Source: Callorhinus ursinus (Eukaryota > Chordata > Mammalia > Carnivora > Otariidae). Taken from it: a stretch of 64,000 nt of DNA. A model generated the notes under the pieces. That model was not told where the DNA came from. It did no database searches and saw only the letters and a list, made by a program, of their open reading frames with translations. Location of the stretch: assembly GCF_003265705.1 (NCBI RefSeq), contig NW_020312785.1, positions 127,222,390 through 127,286,389 on the forward strand, in the 5' to 3' direction. Of this stretch, positions 1 to 9,659 are shown piece after piece (within the stretch, counting starts at the first letter, position 1; each line of letters begins with the position of its first letter). The translations under genes were made by a program, and so were the position numbers.

Positions 1-224
1 GGTCCCCCTCCCTCCTCAGGTCCCCTACTGCAGGGTAAAACTCTTAGTATTGTCTATATCTTAGCAGGGATTGCTACTCTTCAATAGCACGGACCAGGAA
101 AATGAGAACCTCTACTTTAGATAAATGTCCTCTTCTAGCATGATTCCACAGAAGTGGCCAAAGAGTAGTGCGTTAAACAGAAAATATCAAAGGGTTGTGT
201 CAACATTTTGACACACCAGATGTC

Positions 225-350
225 CAGTTAGATTGTTTTGGGTTTGAATCCTGTGCCTGCCATTTTCAATCTATTTTTGGGACAAGAAACTGAACCTTTA
301 AGCACACCTTTCCTCTTTTGTAAACCAGAGAGAATGACATCTAGCTCATT
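225..350 (+). repeat. MIR SINE fragment, degenerate
   Basis: The order of words fits the MIR core: a gggtttgaatcctg block, then a tgccattt piece, then aagaaactgaacctttaag and a cctcttttgtaaa block that correspond to the MIR cytosine-rich centre and its 'cctcatctgtaaaatg' word. It is strongly diverged and its edges are uncertain. A 66-codon ORF across it is a by-product of the repeat. Confidence 0.55.
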
Positions 351-518
351 TAAACAATATCAACTAAAACAAACAAACAAAATTATTAGAGAGTGTGTCG
401 AAGTTTTAAAGTTTGTAAAGAACTCAAGAACTCAATAAATAAACAAATAAACTCATCGTTGTTTGGAGTCTTTGTGGTTTTTGGTTTGTTTTTTGTTTTG
501 GGGAGTTTTTGTGTTTTT

Positions 519-675
519 TTTTTAAGATTTTTAAAATTTATTGGGGGGAGGGGCAGAGGGAGAGAGAAAAGCAGACTCCCCTCTGAGCAGGGAGCTTGAC
601 TGACACAGGGCTCAATGCCCTGACCCCGGGATCACGACCTGAGCCGAAGGCAGATGCTTACCACCCAGGTACCCC
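519..675 (-). mobile_element. CAN SINE (carnivore tRNA-Lys SINE), antisense, somewhat degraded
   Basis: Reading the minus strand gives the carnivore SINE head (gggtacctgggtgg), the tRNA-derived body and a GA/CT-rich tract, ending in a poly-T on the plus strand. The short flanking repeat GTGTTTTT at 511-518 and 676-683 is a possible target-site duplication. The B-box region (gggatcacgacctgagccg read on plus) is clear. This is the only CAN SINE in the first 17 kb. Confidence 0.9.
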
Positions 676-1270
676 GTGTTTTTAATAAGTGTGGCATTTT
701 TACCATAGAAACATGTTATAGACATTCCAGATATTTCTAAGCTTAATATGTTCAAACAGAGATGCTGCAAAAGTCAAAGAAGAACACGGAGTTAGGAATA
801 GAAGAAAAAAAACCTGAAATACAAAATTATGCAAATGTGTCTTTACCTTTTAACGCTCACTGACTCCAAAGAAAACGAAACTTCCAAACATATTTGGCTT
901 AAGATCTAACTGATGCAGAGATCTCTCAAGGACCAACCTTCTAGCTTTCAGGCGGAGGGTACAATTTTCTTTACAGTGTGCAAACCCCCTGTTGTATACA
1001 TAACCATTCTTAAAGCATAGGGCATCTTTCCTTTTAGGGCACCATTCCTTTTTTGGAAATTGAAACTAGTATCCATATGGAATTAGCACAATGGAAGTGA
1101 AATGGAGAAATAGATTGGGGAGGGAGGAGCACAGACAAAAAAAGCAGAAAGCCATGTCATTTTGTTTCAGTCTGAGAACTCACATTTGAGAAGTCTGCAA
1201 GGCAATGTTCACATAAACAGTTTACCACTTTGAAAGTTTTTCTACTCTTTAATGATAGGAATATGTGTAG
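676..1270. other. Unassigned non-coding sequence
   Basis: I recognise no gene or repeat here. An octamer-like ATGCAAAT lies at 829-836. The sequence is AT-rich with no CpG cluster and no splice-framed ORF. Confidence 0.5.
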
Positions 1271-1274
1271 AAAT

Positions 1275-1655
1275 CAATCAGGAAAAAATTTCCATGGGGC
1301 ACTTTGGCAATACCCATGAGAATTGAATAAGCCTTGCCCCATAAATTCCACTTTTAAGAATTTACCCTATAGATACGTGTTCTTGCACACAAAGAATTAT
1401 GTATGCACAATGATATTCATTGCTTTTGTCAGTAAAAGAATGGAAAGAAGTTATTTCTCTTATAAAAGGGCCAGTAAAATAAAAAAAAAAGGGCCAGTAA
1501 AATAAATCACAGTATGTTCCCGCATTAGAATACTATGTAGCTATAAAATAAAGAGAACGAGAAACATCAACTGTGCTAAATAAAGCAATATGCAAAACAG
1601 GGTTCACGGTATGTTTCCATTCCATGTAAAAACAAGAGGGTGGGTATATACATAT
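1275..1655 (+). mobile_element. Old L1M/HAL1-type LINE 3' fragment, sense
   Basis: A 'ctttggcaatacc' word, a 'ccccataaattccac' word, a 'gaatttaccctatag' block, 'cattgcttttgtcagtaa' and 'ttagaatactatgtagc' occur in the same order as in the 3' part of old mammalian L1M/HAL1 elements (proteins no longer encoded). Divergence is high. A short local tandem copy of agggccagtaaaataaa occurs at about 1,467-1,506. Family identity is by memory of the consensus, so the subfamily is not assigned. Confidence 0.55.
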
Positions 1656-1661
1656 ACCCTT

Positions 1662-2005
1662 CCATTGAATTTATTTTTTTCCAGCTTTATTGAGATGTAA
1701 TTGACATATAACATTATATAAGTTTAAGGTATGCAACATAATAATCTAATATATGTATGTATTGAGAAATGGACAAAATAAGTTTAGTTAACATCACCTC
1801 ACAGGGTTTCAATATTCTTTTCTTTTGATGAGAACTTCCAAGATCTACACTCTTAGCAACTCTCAAATATACAATACAGTATTAACTGTGGTCACCATGC
1901 TGCACCTTACATCACCAGGACTTATTTATCTTGTAGCTAGAAGTTTGCATCTCTTGACCACCTTCAACTATTCCACCTACCCTCCTTTTCCTGACTTCCA
2001 TACAA
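1662..2005 (-). mobile_element. Old L1M (L1MA/MB-like) 3' UTR, antisense
   Basis: The plus strand shows the well-known antisense L1 3' UTR words in order: tttattgagatgtaattgac, aacattatataagtttaagg, taagtttagttaacatc, cacctcaca, gatgagaacttccaagatc, agcaactctcaaatatac, gtcaccatgctgcacc and aggacttatttatcttgt. It starts at a T-rich stretch, as expected for a reversed poly-A end. It abuts the sense L1M/HAL1 fragment on its left, so two old LINE pieces lie tail to tail. Confidence 0.85.
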
Positions 2006-2642
2006 TGTAGTCTCTCAAAAACAAGAAAGTGCACAAGAGTGAAAGAAGATTTCATTTTCACTATTTACCCTTTTATAATATTTGATTTTAAAAATTGTAC
2101 GTGTATTACTTTTTCCAAAAAAAAAAAAAATAGCAAATCTTCTCTTAAGGGTATAGAGAGAGTTCATTGTCCCTTTCACTTCCCTGGTGCTCCATGGACC
2201 TAAAACAAGTTCAGATGATTATCTGATAAGAAAAGATCACCTCATGTATGGCACATTGCATGATGTGCCCAGGAAGAAGTCAGTGCGAAAGGAAAGCGAG
2301 GTCCCTGTAAGGGGTACACACACACACAGGGAAGGCCATAAGCACAGCTCTTGGCACACAGAAGCCAGTCAGTCCCTGTGATGACATGATTTGGAAGCAT
2401 TACTGGGATTGGCGCAATGTGTTCTATGAACAAGATTTCTTGTCTCCTGCCCTCGGACAGTCTTTCTGGAAGGGAACTGGAACCTTCCCTTGATGTGGGC
2501 CTCAGCCCCACCACCAGGTGGCTGTTGGCAGTCAAACTAAGAGGAGTTTTGCTTTTATGTTGGCTTGCTTGTTAGTTTGTTTCCCTGCTTCAAAAACCTG
2601 CTGCTCGATCTGAGTACTGATAATATGCTCCTGGGCTCTGGT

Positions 2643-2700
2643 TTTCAGAGGCTGAGATTTACTCAAGGTCACACGGAACAGGATGGTGGAGGAGAAGCCT
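2643..2700 (-). repeat. MIR fragment, antisense
   Basis: 'gaggctgagatttactcaaggtcacacg' matches the antisense MIR words around 'gaggctcagagaggtt..cttgcccaaggtcacac'. It is short and sits directly before a sense MIR. Confidence 0.5.
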
Positions 2701-2702
2701 GT

Positions 2703-2895
2703 GTTGGGGAGCCAGGCATCTTAGGTATGCCTCCGCTCAGCCACTTACTGTACTCTCATTACTAAACCTCTCCGTAACTCCAATTCCTCATCTGTAAAAT
2801 AGGCATACTGATCATTCCTCCATCACAGGGATGTTATGAGGAAGAGTTGAGGGGATATACTTAGAACAGTGATGGCAGGGACTAAGCATTTAAAA
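2703..2895 (+). repeat. MIR SINE, near full core
   Basis: Sense MIR order is visible: cagccacttactgta, ctaaacctctccgtaac, tcctcatctgtaaaatagg, cacagggatgttatgagga, then cttagaacagtgatggc near the 3' end. Sequence is diverged but colinear over about 190 bp. Confidence 0.85.
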
Positions 2896-2954
2896 AACCT
2901 GAACTATTTTTAGTAGGTACAGTGCTGCCTGGTGAGGTAGGGTGACTTGTCATT

Positions 2955-3125
2955 ATTCAGTTTGCTGGTTTGGAAGCTGAGGCCCAGGACAATTCACCCA
3001 AATTCACACCACTAGATAAAGATATGGGGCTTAATTTTTAGTTTGAGTATTGGTCCTAGCCAGATACATGCATTTACTAACCACTTGGCCTCTGTTTTCT
3101 TGTCTATGAAATACAGACTTTGATT
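2955..3125 (-). repeat. MIR-like fragments
   Basis: 'tggaagctgaggcccaggacaa' followed by 'ccaaattcacaccactag' matches antisense MIR. Immediately after it, 'cacttggcctctgttttctt' and 'gtctatgaaatac' look like a sense MIR core. Both are weak, and their boundaries are approximate. Confidence 0.45.
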
Positions 3126-3782
3126 CTGTATGTTTAATGCCCTTTTAGAATGGCATTAGGCTCTGGCTACAGTAAGCAGGGATGGGACCAGAGACAAATC
3201 TCCCAATTTTGCCTTTAAAATGGATATAAGGGAAAGTAAGATTGTGCTGGGCCCTTCCTGCAATTGCACGTCATGCTGGAGGAAAGCAAGAATAGCTTCT
3301 GCTTTGTTGTTCATTTGTTTTCTTGTCTAAAATGCTAGTTGGCAGCAGTTCGGGCCCAGTAACCCCTACTGTGGAATAATTTGCTGCTTGTAGCAGTCCT
3401 ACTTACTAGTCATAATAGAAAACCCCAAGTGCACCTTGCTTCACCCGTAATAGTCACATATTTGGCAGACTAAGTGCTCTGATAAGCTGATAGCATTTGA
3501 CAGGAGGTGAGTGAATTGGCCTTCCTAGGTAAGGACTGGCAAAGCGAGCCTCAGTCACTCAACACCAGCCAACTGAACACGAGGAAGTGGAACCTCAGGT
3601 CTCTATTAGAAATTCACTTTCATGACAGAGTGATGCCCACAGTTTGGCATTGCACTCAACTCTTACGAATCTAGTGTCTCTGTGCCAGGCTCTGTGCTAA
3701 GAAGTGTATGAGTTAATAGTGTTTTTATTTTTTCCTCTCCGTGGGCATTTTTAGTAGAAGCTGCAGTGTAGGTGCTGCCTTA

Positions 3783-3813
<31 letters not shown>

Positions 3814-4260
3814 TGTTTTAAGGATATTGATTGTCAACACAATGACAGGTCAGGAGATGGAAGGCGCAGTCATTAGCTGCAACTGCCCTCATAAGTTGTT
3901 ATAGAGCTCAGAGAAACACTAATGGATAAACAAGGTTGACAGGAACACCAGGGGCCAGTTCAGAATGTCCCAATGTGGCCAAGACTTAGCCAGGCCTTTC
4001 TTTCCCTAAACAGCAAACAGAAAGCATTCCTATTGCTATTCAGGGTAGGCAAACGAGACACTGAACCACAAATGCCTTGCCCATCATATCTCAGGGCAGG
4101 AGAGGATTTACAAGTTGCCCTCTCTGCACAGAGATGGTGTAATCCAGACGAACCATGAGTATTGACACTTGACCTTTGGGGTATTTCTTTTCAGTAATGA
4201 AGGGGAGTGCTGGCTCACATCCATGAATTTGGAGCAAGAGGCACAGCCAGCATGTAGTGA
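3126..4260. other. Unassigned non-coding sequence with one (GT)n tract
   Basis: No gene or repeat family is recognised apart from the dinucleotide tract at 3,785-3,814. The short ORFs here lack any family signature. Confidence 0.5.
3785..3814 (+). repeat. (GT)n microsatellite
   Basis: About 15 uninterrupted GT units read directly from the sequence. It is a likely length-polymorphic locus and can adopt Z-DNA. Confidence 0.95.
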
Positions 4261-4264
4261 GCAT

Positions 4265-4440
4265 GAACAAGTGCTTTATATGCACCACCTAATTTAATAC
4301 CTACAATTATTCTAGGCAGTATCATTTATCATTCCTGCTTCCCAGACAGGGAAACTGAGGCTCAAAGGGATCAAGTTACTTGCCCAAGTTCTCCATGGAG
4401 AACTCAGTCTTGAATATTGAACCTAGAATTCACGCTTGAT
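4265..4440 (-). repeat. MIR SINE, antisense
   Basis: The antisense MIR words appear in order: tatgcaccacctaatttaat, gggaaactgaggctcaaag, caagttacttgcccaag and a degraded 'gaacctagaattc' for the A/B-box side. It covers most of the MIR. Confidence 0.9.
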
Positions 4441-4625
4441 CTATTGTAACCAGGGTGACTGATTCACCACCGTTGGCTTGGGACTTTCTCAGTGTTAGCA
4501 CTGAAAGCCCACATCCTGGGACCCAGGCAAAGTAGGATGCTTGGTCACCTGATGGAAATAGGGAGGTTTAGGTTAGAGTCTGAGACCTCAATCCCCATAA
4601 CTGCAGAAAGAAAGCTGTAGCTTAG

Positions 4626-4809
4626 ATCATTGGTCTCTAACGCCTTACTTTAGAGTGTGGTCCACGGGACCAGCAGCACCGAGAGCACCTGGGGACTTAT
4701 TAGGTAGGAAGACTCCCAGGTTGCACCCACACCTACTAAATCAAGAGCTGCAGTTTACTATGATCCTCAGGTGATATGTATGAACATTAAATTTTGAGAA
4801 GTATGGTTC
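4626..4809 (+). mobile_element. MER5A-like hAT (Charlie) non-autonomous DNA transposon
   Basis: The element shows gtgtggtccacgggaccagc, gcacctggggacttattag, a degraded 'caggttgcacccacacc', cctactaaatcaagagctgc and cctcaggtgatatgtatg. That is the order of the MER5A consensus as I remember it. The ends resemble each other as inverted repeats (ggtctctaacgcctta versus ttttgagaagtatggt). No transposase is encoded, as expected for this short family. Confidence 0.85.
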
Positions 4810-5034
4810 CAAAATCCTTTCTAGAACCATACCACTGTGATTCTGAATCAACTGGCATAGCATGAACCTCGTTTGGGTGCCAGCTCTATAAAGAATCCCA
4901 AATAGAAAGGAGAGGGCTCATCTCTTAGGGACTTCTGCTCTAGAAGCAAGGGGGCAGCACAAGAAGGTTGTCATCAGGCCCGGACTTTATGCTTTATGCC
5001 ACGGGCTGATTTCCCTAAGGGGAGTCAGTGTATT

Positions 5035-5177
5035 GAGGGAAAAAGAACACAGACTTTGGGTTCAGGAGGACTTCTTCTGCTGGATTCCTGACTGGGCTGC
5101 CTAGGTGACCTGGGCCAAGTTGGGAACTCCTAGGGTGCAGGATGAGCTCTGTAAAGTGGTTAAAATTACCTATCTCC
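5035..5177 (+). repeat. MIR SINE, 5' part, interrupted
   Basis: Words from the MIR tRNA-like head and core are present: agaacacagactttggg, gggctgcctaggtgacctgg and 'gtaaagtggttaaaattacc'. The MIR is cut at about 5,177 by a MER5A-like element and appears to resume at about 5,374. Confidence 0.75.
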
Positions 5178-5373
5178 ATGGTTTTCAATTCTGGCTGTCC
5201 TTCAGAATCAAGGGAGGCATTTTAAAAGAAAATGCAGATGCCTGGGCTCCACACCCAGTGAAGTAGTTTTCACTGGACTGCAGTGGGGCCTTGACCATAG
5301 CATCTATTCAGAGTTCCCCTGCGGGTTTCCTTTGTGCAGCCAGGATTTAGATCCACTGACCTTCTTTTAAGGA
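5178..5373 (+). mobile_element. MER5A-like hAT transposon inserted in a MIR
   Basis: It begins with ttttcaattctggctgtcc and continues with ttcagaatcaagggaggc, aatgcagatgcctgggctcc and cacacccagtgaagtag, then a diverged second half ending near 'tcttttaagg'. The middle and right half are weak. Because both halves of a MIR flank it in the same orientation, this DNA element entered after the MIR. Confidence 0.7.
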
Positions 5374-5442
5374 TGGTGGTGAGGCGCAATGAGTTAACTC
5401 ACGCCAGCACCTGGCACAAAGTGGGCACTCAGGCTGTTAAAC
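5374..5442 (+). repeat. MIR SINE, 3' part (continuation of the 5,035 copy)
   Basis: 'gcaatgagttaactcacg', 'ccagcacctggcacaaagtg' and 'gggcactcaggctgtta' correspond to the MIR 3' end. They continue the copy that stops at about 5,177. Confidence 0.7.
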
Positions 5443-6490
5443 CCCCTTCTCTGTCAGTGGTGCCACCTCATCTGTCAGCACCAGGCCTGCTCTCCACAAA
5501 CAGGAGCTGGGAAATATTCTCAGGGAACCAAGAGGTCCATAAAGTCCACGCCTTGGGCTTTTCACTATAACTTTCTTATTAACTTACTAAGCATTTTAAA
5601 GTTAGGGAAAACCAAGCCGCCGTGCTAAAAAAGAAGTAAACCAGAAGGTTAGTGTTTAAGATCTTAAACTATTTTTAAAGGAAAAAAAACATTTTTTTAA
5701 TAAGCTGCTCTCTAAAGCACCTTTTAGCTGATAACCTTAGGATGTCCCCTAAGGATCCCCATAGCCCTCTAATGTATATCCCACCATCCCTCGGAGCAGC
5801 TCATTGAAACACCTGGTGGTAATCATGTGCCTTCCACATTGTGCCCTGCAAGGGCAATTCTCCCGAGCAGTTACTGTGGCATTGCTTCTAAACAACGGCA
5901 CCATAAGTTATGAACCGTCACAGGGCTTTACAAGAAGGCTTTGAGAGAGATGCTAATAACTCCATACAGGAAGGGCAGAATGTTTTGCCTTAATTTTTTT
6001 TTTTTTTTTTTTAAACAGCAGGGCCAGTCAGCCAAAGAAATCAGTCTTTAAAAGTCCAGCAACACATGGAAGGATAGGTAAAATCGATATCAAATCCCCC
6101 TTCCATTCCCAAGCAACTATTAAATAACTCCCTCAGCTTTCAACGTGTCTATTCCCGTCCGAGTCTTGGACAGGAAGGAATATGGGGCACAGAATCTTTA
6201 CAGAGGGTTTCCTGCCCAGCTCACTTTCTCTACCCTGCCTTTGCTCTTGCAATTTCCCTTTGTTAAAATTACAAGGAAGAGATTAGATATGACCTTACAG
6301 GTACATCTGATCCCATCATGCAAGGGGCTATGTGAGGATGTACCCAAGTGTTTCCTTTCTCAGTACACTCAGAAATCCCTGCTGGAATGCTAAATTGCAT
6401 AACTGAACATATATTTCCAAGTTGTTATTTTTTTCAAGCTCACTCTTCTCTTTCTAATTCACTGGGTTTTTTACATCCTCATAAGGCCCA
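5443..6490. other. Unassigned non-coding sequence
   Basis: No gene or repeat is recognised apart from a pure T-run at about 5,994-6,012. ORFs of 78-82 codons here have no signature of a real protein. Confidence 0.5.
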
Positions 6491-6494
6491 TTCA

Positions 6495-6668
6495 CATAGT
6501 GCTTTGCATATTGTGAAGCTTGCATTCGGCAGCTCATTGAATCTTGCTGTCAAACAGACTCTTTAACCCACTGTACAAATGAAAAAGTTGACACAGAGAT
6601 GGATTCACCAATTTATCCAACGTCATGGTACCAGAAAGTGACAAAGCAGGTACGTGAACCCGGAAGAT
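6495..6668 (-). repeat. MIR SINE, antisense
   Basis: Antisense MIR words: cacatagtgctttgcatat, tttaacccactgtacaaatg, 'gttgacacagagatgg', 'agtgacaaagcagg' and gtgaacccgg. Diverged but colinear. Confidence 0.7.
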
Positions 6669-7335
6669 TGGCGAGGGGCTGCTGAAAGCTCTTCAATGAT
6701 GGTCCTTTCCCTCTAACTTGCATCTCCCCCAAGCAAACCTCTTGCTGATAATTGAGATGTTTTTGCAGAGACACTGTCCCATTTAATGCGCTCCTCATAT
6801 CAGGTGGAAGATCTCCCTCCAGGTCCTCAGCCAGTTTGCCCTGAGGTCTATTTCCTGAGGGTCCCCTGGACCACCCAGGTGCTGACCCCTGCAGGATGCC
6901 CTGCCCAGGCTACCTTGTCAGTTGGCCTCTGGCTCCATTCTACCAATGAGAGGCAAAGGCAGTGCATTGGAGCGTGGGCAAAAGGGAGAAGCCAGGGTGG
7001 GGATTTCTCTGTCTCTCTCCATGCCGAAGGCTTCCATCCTTTAACGTCTTAGGTCTGCCATGATTTCTTGGGCCCTGGCCTTCAGGCCCACGTCTCTTGT
7101 CTTTCCATTTACAACTACCAGTTTCTTGCTATTGCTAATCTCTGGGTTGCCTCACCCAGCCCCCATGTGGCTTCTCAGCAATTCTATCACCCATCTAACA
7201 AATTATCTGCATTAAGTCCTTTGTGAATCCATTAGCATGGTTCCTGTTTTCTGATTTTTTTTTAAATTTTTATACATTTGTATATTAGGCTGTATATAGA
7301 GGGAAAAAGTAAGGAAGAATCAAATTTTACTGGCG
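6669..7335. other. Unassigned non-coding sequence
   Basis: I recognise no gene or repeat. The 88-codon plus-strand ORF at 6,786-7,052 has no known domain or hydrophobic leader and no flanking splice pattern that I can support. Confidence 0.5.
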
Positions 7336-7339
7336 GCTT

Positions 7340-7510
7340 ACCATGTACTTCCTGGGGCTTGGCACTTTCATATGCCTTGTATATTTTAGTCCTCGAAATA
7401 GAACCATGGGAAACATATCATTATTCTCCTTTTACACAAATCTGGATATCAAAAATGTGAGGTGACTTGCCCAACGATATACAGCCAGTAAGTAGAACAG
7501 ATAAATTCTA
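7340..7510 (-). repeat. MIR SINE, antisense
   Basis: Colinear antisense MIR words: 'taccatgtacttcctggggc' for the 3' end, 'tattctccttttacacaaat', 'gtgaggtgacttgcccaacg' and 'acagccagtaagtagaaca'. Well preserved in the core. Confidence 0.85.
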
Positions 7511-8047
7511 ACGTAGGCCATTTTTCCCTCTTTTATCAGTCACGGAATAAAGACCAGGCTGACTCCATCTTGAAAAAATACTGGAGATGGGTGTCATTGT
7601 AAATATCGAAGAGTTTGTAGCACAAATGACCTGGATTTTTTCTTTTTACAAGCTTTGAGTTAAATAGTGACACAGCAGGAACAGATAGCCTATAATTACT
7701 ACAAGCCTTAATATCTAACACTGCCTTGGAAAACCAGAGGCAGTGGATAAAGCTGGGTCCTGCCTGAGGCCGATTAGTATTCTAATCTAATATTCTACTT
7801 AGGGTTTTTTATTATTATTTGACATAAAAAACAAGAGCGAATAAATAAAAGTAAGAATTATGTTCAGACCTCTGTTATTGTGATTCTACCCAGTCAAACA
7901 CAAACATATCTTATTTCCCAGTCATCTGTATTCATTTCTTTAGCTATCAGCTGGAATATTTTTTCTAGCATTATTGTTACAAATAATCTTCCATTCAAAA
8001 AATATATATATACACATATATATATCCCCCTGTACTTTTCTTTCAAG
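7511..8047. other. Unassigned AT-rich sequence with (TA)n-like tract
   Basis: No gene is recognised. At about 8,000-8,025 there is an alternating atatatatatacacatatatata stretch. Confidence 0.5.
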
Positions 8048-8049
8048 TG

Positions 8050-8235
8050 TAAAGAGCACTGAAGTAAGCCTCAGAAGGACCAAACTGGAGTCTTGGCCTT
8101 AAGGTTTACTAGCTGTGTGACCTTGAGAATGTTGTTTCAGTCATCAGACGCTCAAATTCCTCATCTCAAAATAGAAATAATTGTATTTTATCTACCTCCT
8201 GCAATGGGTCATTTGAAGGATTAAAAAAAGCATAA
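8050..8235 (+). repeat. MIR SINE
   Basis: Sense MIR order: gtaaagagcactgaagtaag, ggtttactagctgtgtgacc, ttgagaatgttgtttcag, ttcctcatctcaaaataga, a 'ctacctcctgcaatgggtc' block and gaaggattaaaa. Nearly full length. Confidence 0.9.
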
Positions 8236-9009
8236 TGTTGACGCATTTCGAAAAATACCAATTGCCATACAAGTATAAGGGACCGTGTTTATCAAAGTGC
8301 ATTTACATTCATTATGGTGTTTTTATCCTCAGAGCAATTTGCCACAAGCACTTTCCTTCATCAGCAAAATGTATGAATATGAAAAAGGTAAGTGTGAAGA
8401 GCAACTTTACAAAAGCCTTGCAAATAGTAGTCAAAATTATCTCCATTTTCTTCAGCTTTCAGGAACGACAGTGTTCAAAACTGGTGGCCTTCCTGGGCAT
8501 TTGTGGCTACTCGCACAGAGCGGGCTTTCGTACCTACCCCAGCCTCGTGGCAAGAGCATGTCAACATCTGGGGCAAACTCACTGAAGCCAAGTAAAGCGG
8601 AGAGCTGAAGCTGTGATCAAGTGAATGGATAAAAAGTGCAATTCTACTGCCTTATATGCTGATTTTAGGTATCTTTCAGACATTTTTGTACATTGGTCTT
8701 AATATTCTATAGATCTGTTCCTCTTTACACTGCAGAGTCCTATGAAGAAAGACATAAATGGAAACAGAAAAAAGACTGTAGAATTCCTCACATGTATTTT
8801 AAGATCTAATTTCTAAGGACTAGTCCTTACCTTTAAAGATTAAAAAAAGGGCAGCTAAAATGTTTTCACAGGAACAAAGAGGAGTGTTTCTCTTGTCAAC
8901 ACACATATACCAGTCTTCATTGGGGACATCAGCCTTAAAGGATCTGCTGAGGAAGTGGACAGCCGTCCTCCCTAATTCTCCAACCCATTCGGTGGTGCAC
9001 CATCAACAC
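8236..9009. other. Unassigned non-coding sequence
   Basis: Two overlapping plus-strand ORFs of 116 and 107 codons lie at 8,235-8,608 in different frames. Neither shows a recognisable domain, and the left edge may hold a weak MIR piece (catttacattcattatgg). I treat this as non-coding. Confidence 0.45.
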
Positions 9010-9011
9010 CA

Positions 9012-9112
9012 TTTGGAAGTGCCTATGCACCTGGCACTGAGCTAACCAGGGTGCTGAGGATACAGGTTCAACAGCATCCATCCTGTAAAAGAACTCTCAG
9101 CCCACATACCGC
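9012..9112 (-). repeat. L2 LINE 3' end, antisense
   Basis: 'agtgcctatgcacctggcac', 'tgagctaaccagggtgctga' and 'ggatacaggttcaacagca' match the antisense L2 tail ('gcacctactatgtgccaggc..gctggggataca'). Confidence 0.7.
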
Positions 9113-9187
9113 ATCCCCACCCCACAGCTCTCATCTCCCACCAGGTACAATAATGCTTTGGGGTGGGCAGCATTTGCTCAGAGCACC

Positions 9188-9262
9188 AATCCTGCCACTG
9201 CGGTCTCCCTCCTGACCTTGGCCAGGTGACTTCTCTCTTTCCTCCTTACTTACGGAAATGTG
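9188..9262 (+). repeat. MIR fragment
   Basis: 'cctgccactgcggtctccc', 'tgaccttggccaggtgactt' and 'ctttcctccttacttacgg' resemble the MIR centre. Short. Confidence 0.55.
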
Positions 9263-9659
9263 GTACTGCAAGGGTAGGAAAAAAGAGAAGACGGAAAAGG
9301 TTGATAAGGAGAAGGGGTTCAGTGCATTGCATCCAGTGTTCCAGTGGAGGTTCACGTGTATTTCAGGTTTTGGAGTCAAGAGTGTTTCCTGGGAATACCC
9401 TACATTTTAAAAGCTGTGTAAACCTGAAGCTCACATGCAATGAAGCCCGACTTCCAGGGGCTTCATAATGATTTTAACGCTGCGACAGAGCAAAGCGTCT
9501 TCCTATTTTCAACCCTAGCAATTTGGTCCAAGCATGATCTCAACCACTTTAAGCTTTGGTATTTCTATCCACCTCTTAAGCTGTATTTTCTCTTAATGCC
9601 ACCAATCATGTGTGAAATTCTGTTGCAAAACTAATCTTTGTGGGAAATGATATGTAATG

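Noticed and set aside
8235..8608. Two overlapping ORFs of 116 and 107 codons
   Set aside because: Different frames over the same bases, no recognised domain, no splice frame.
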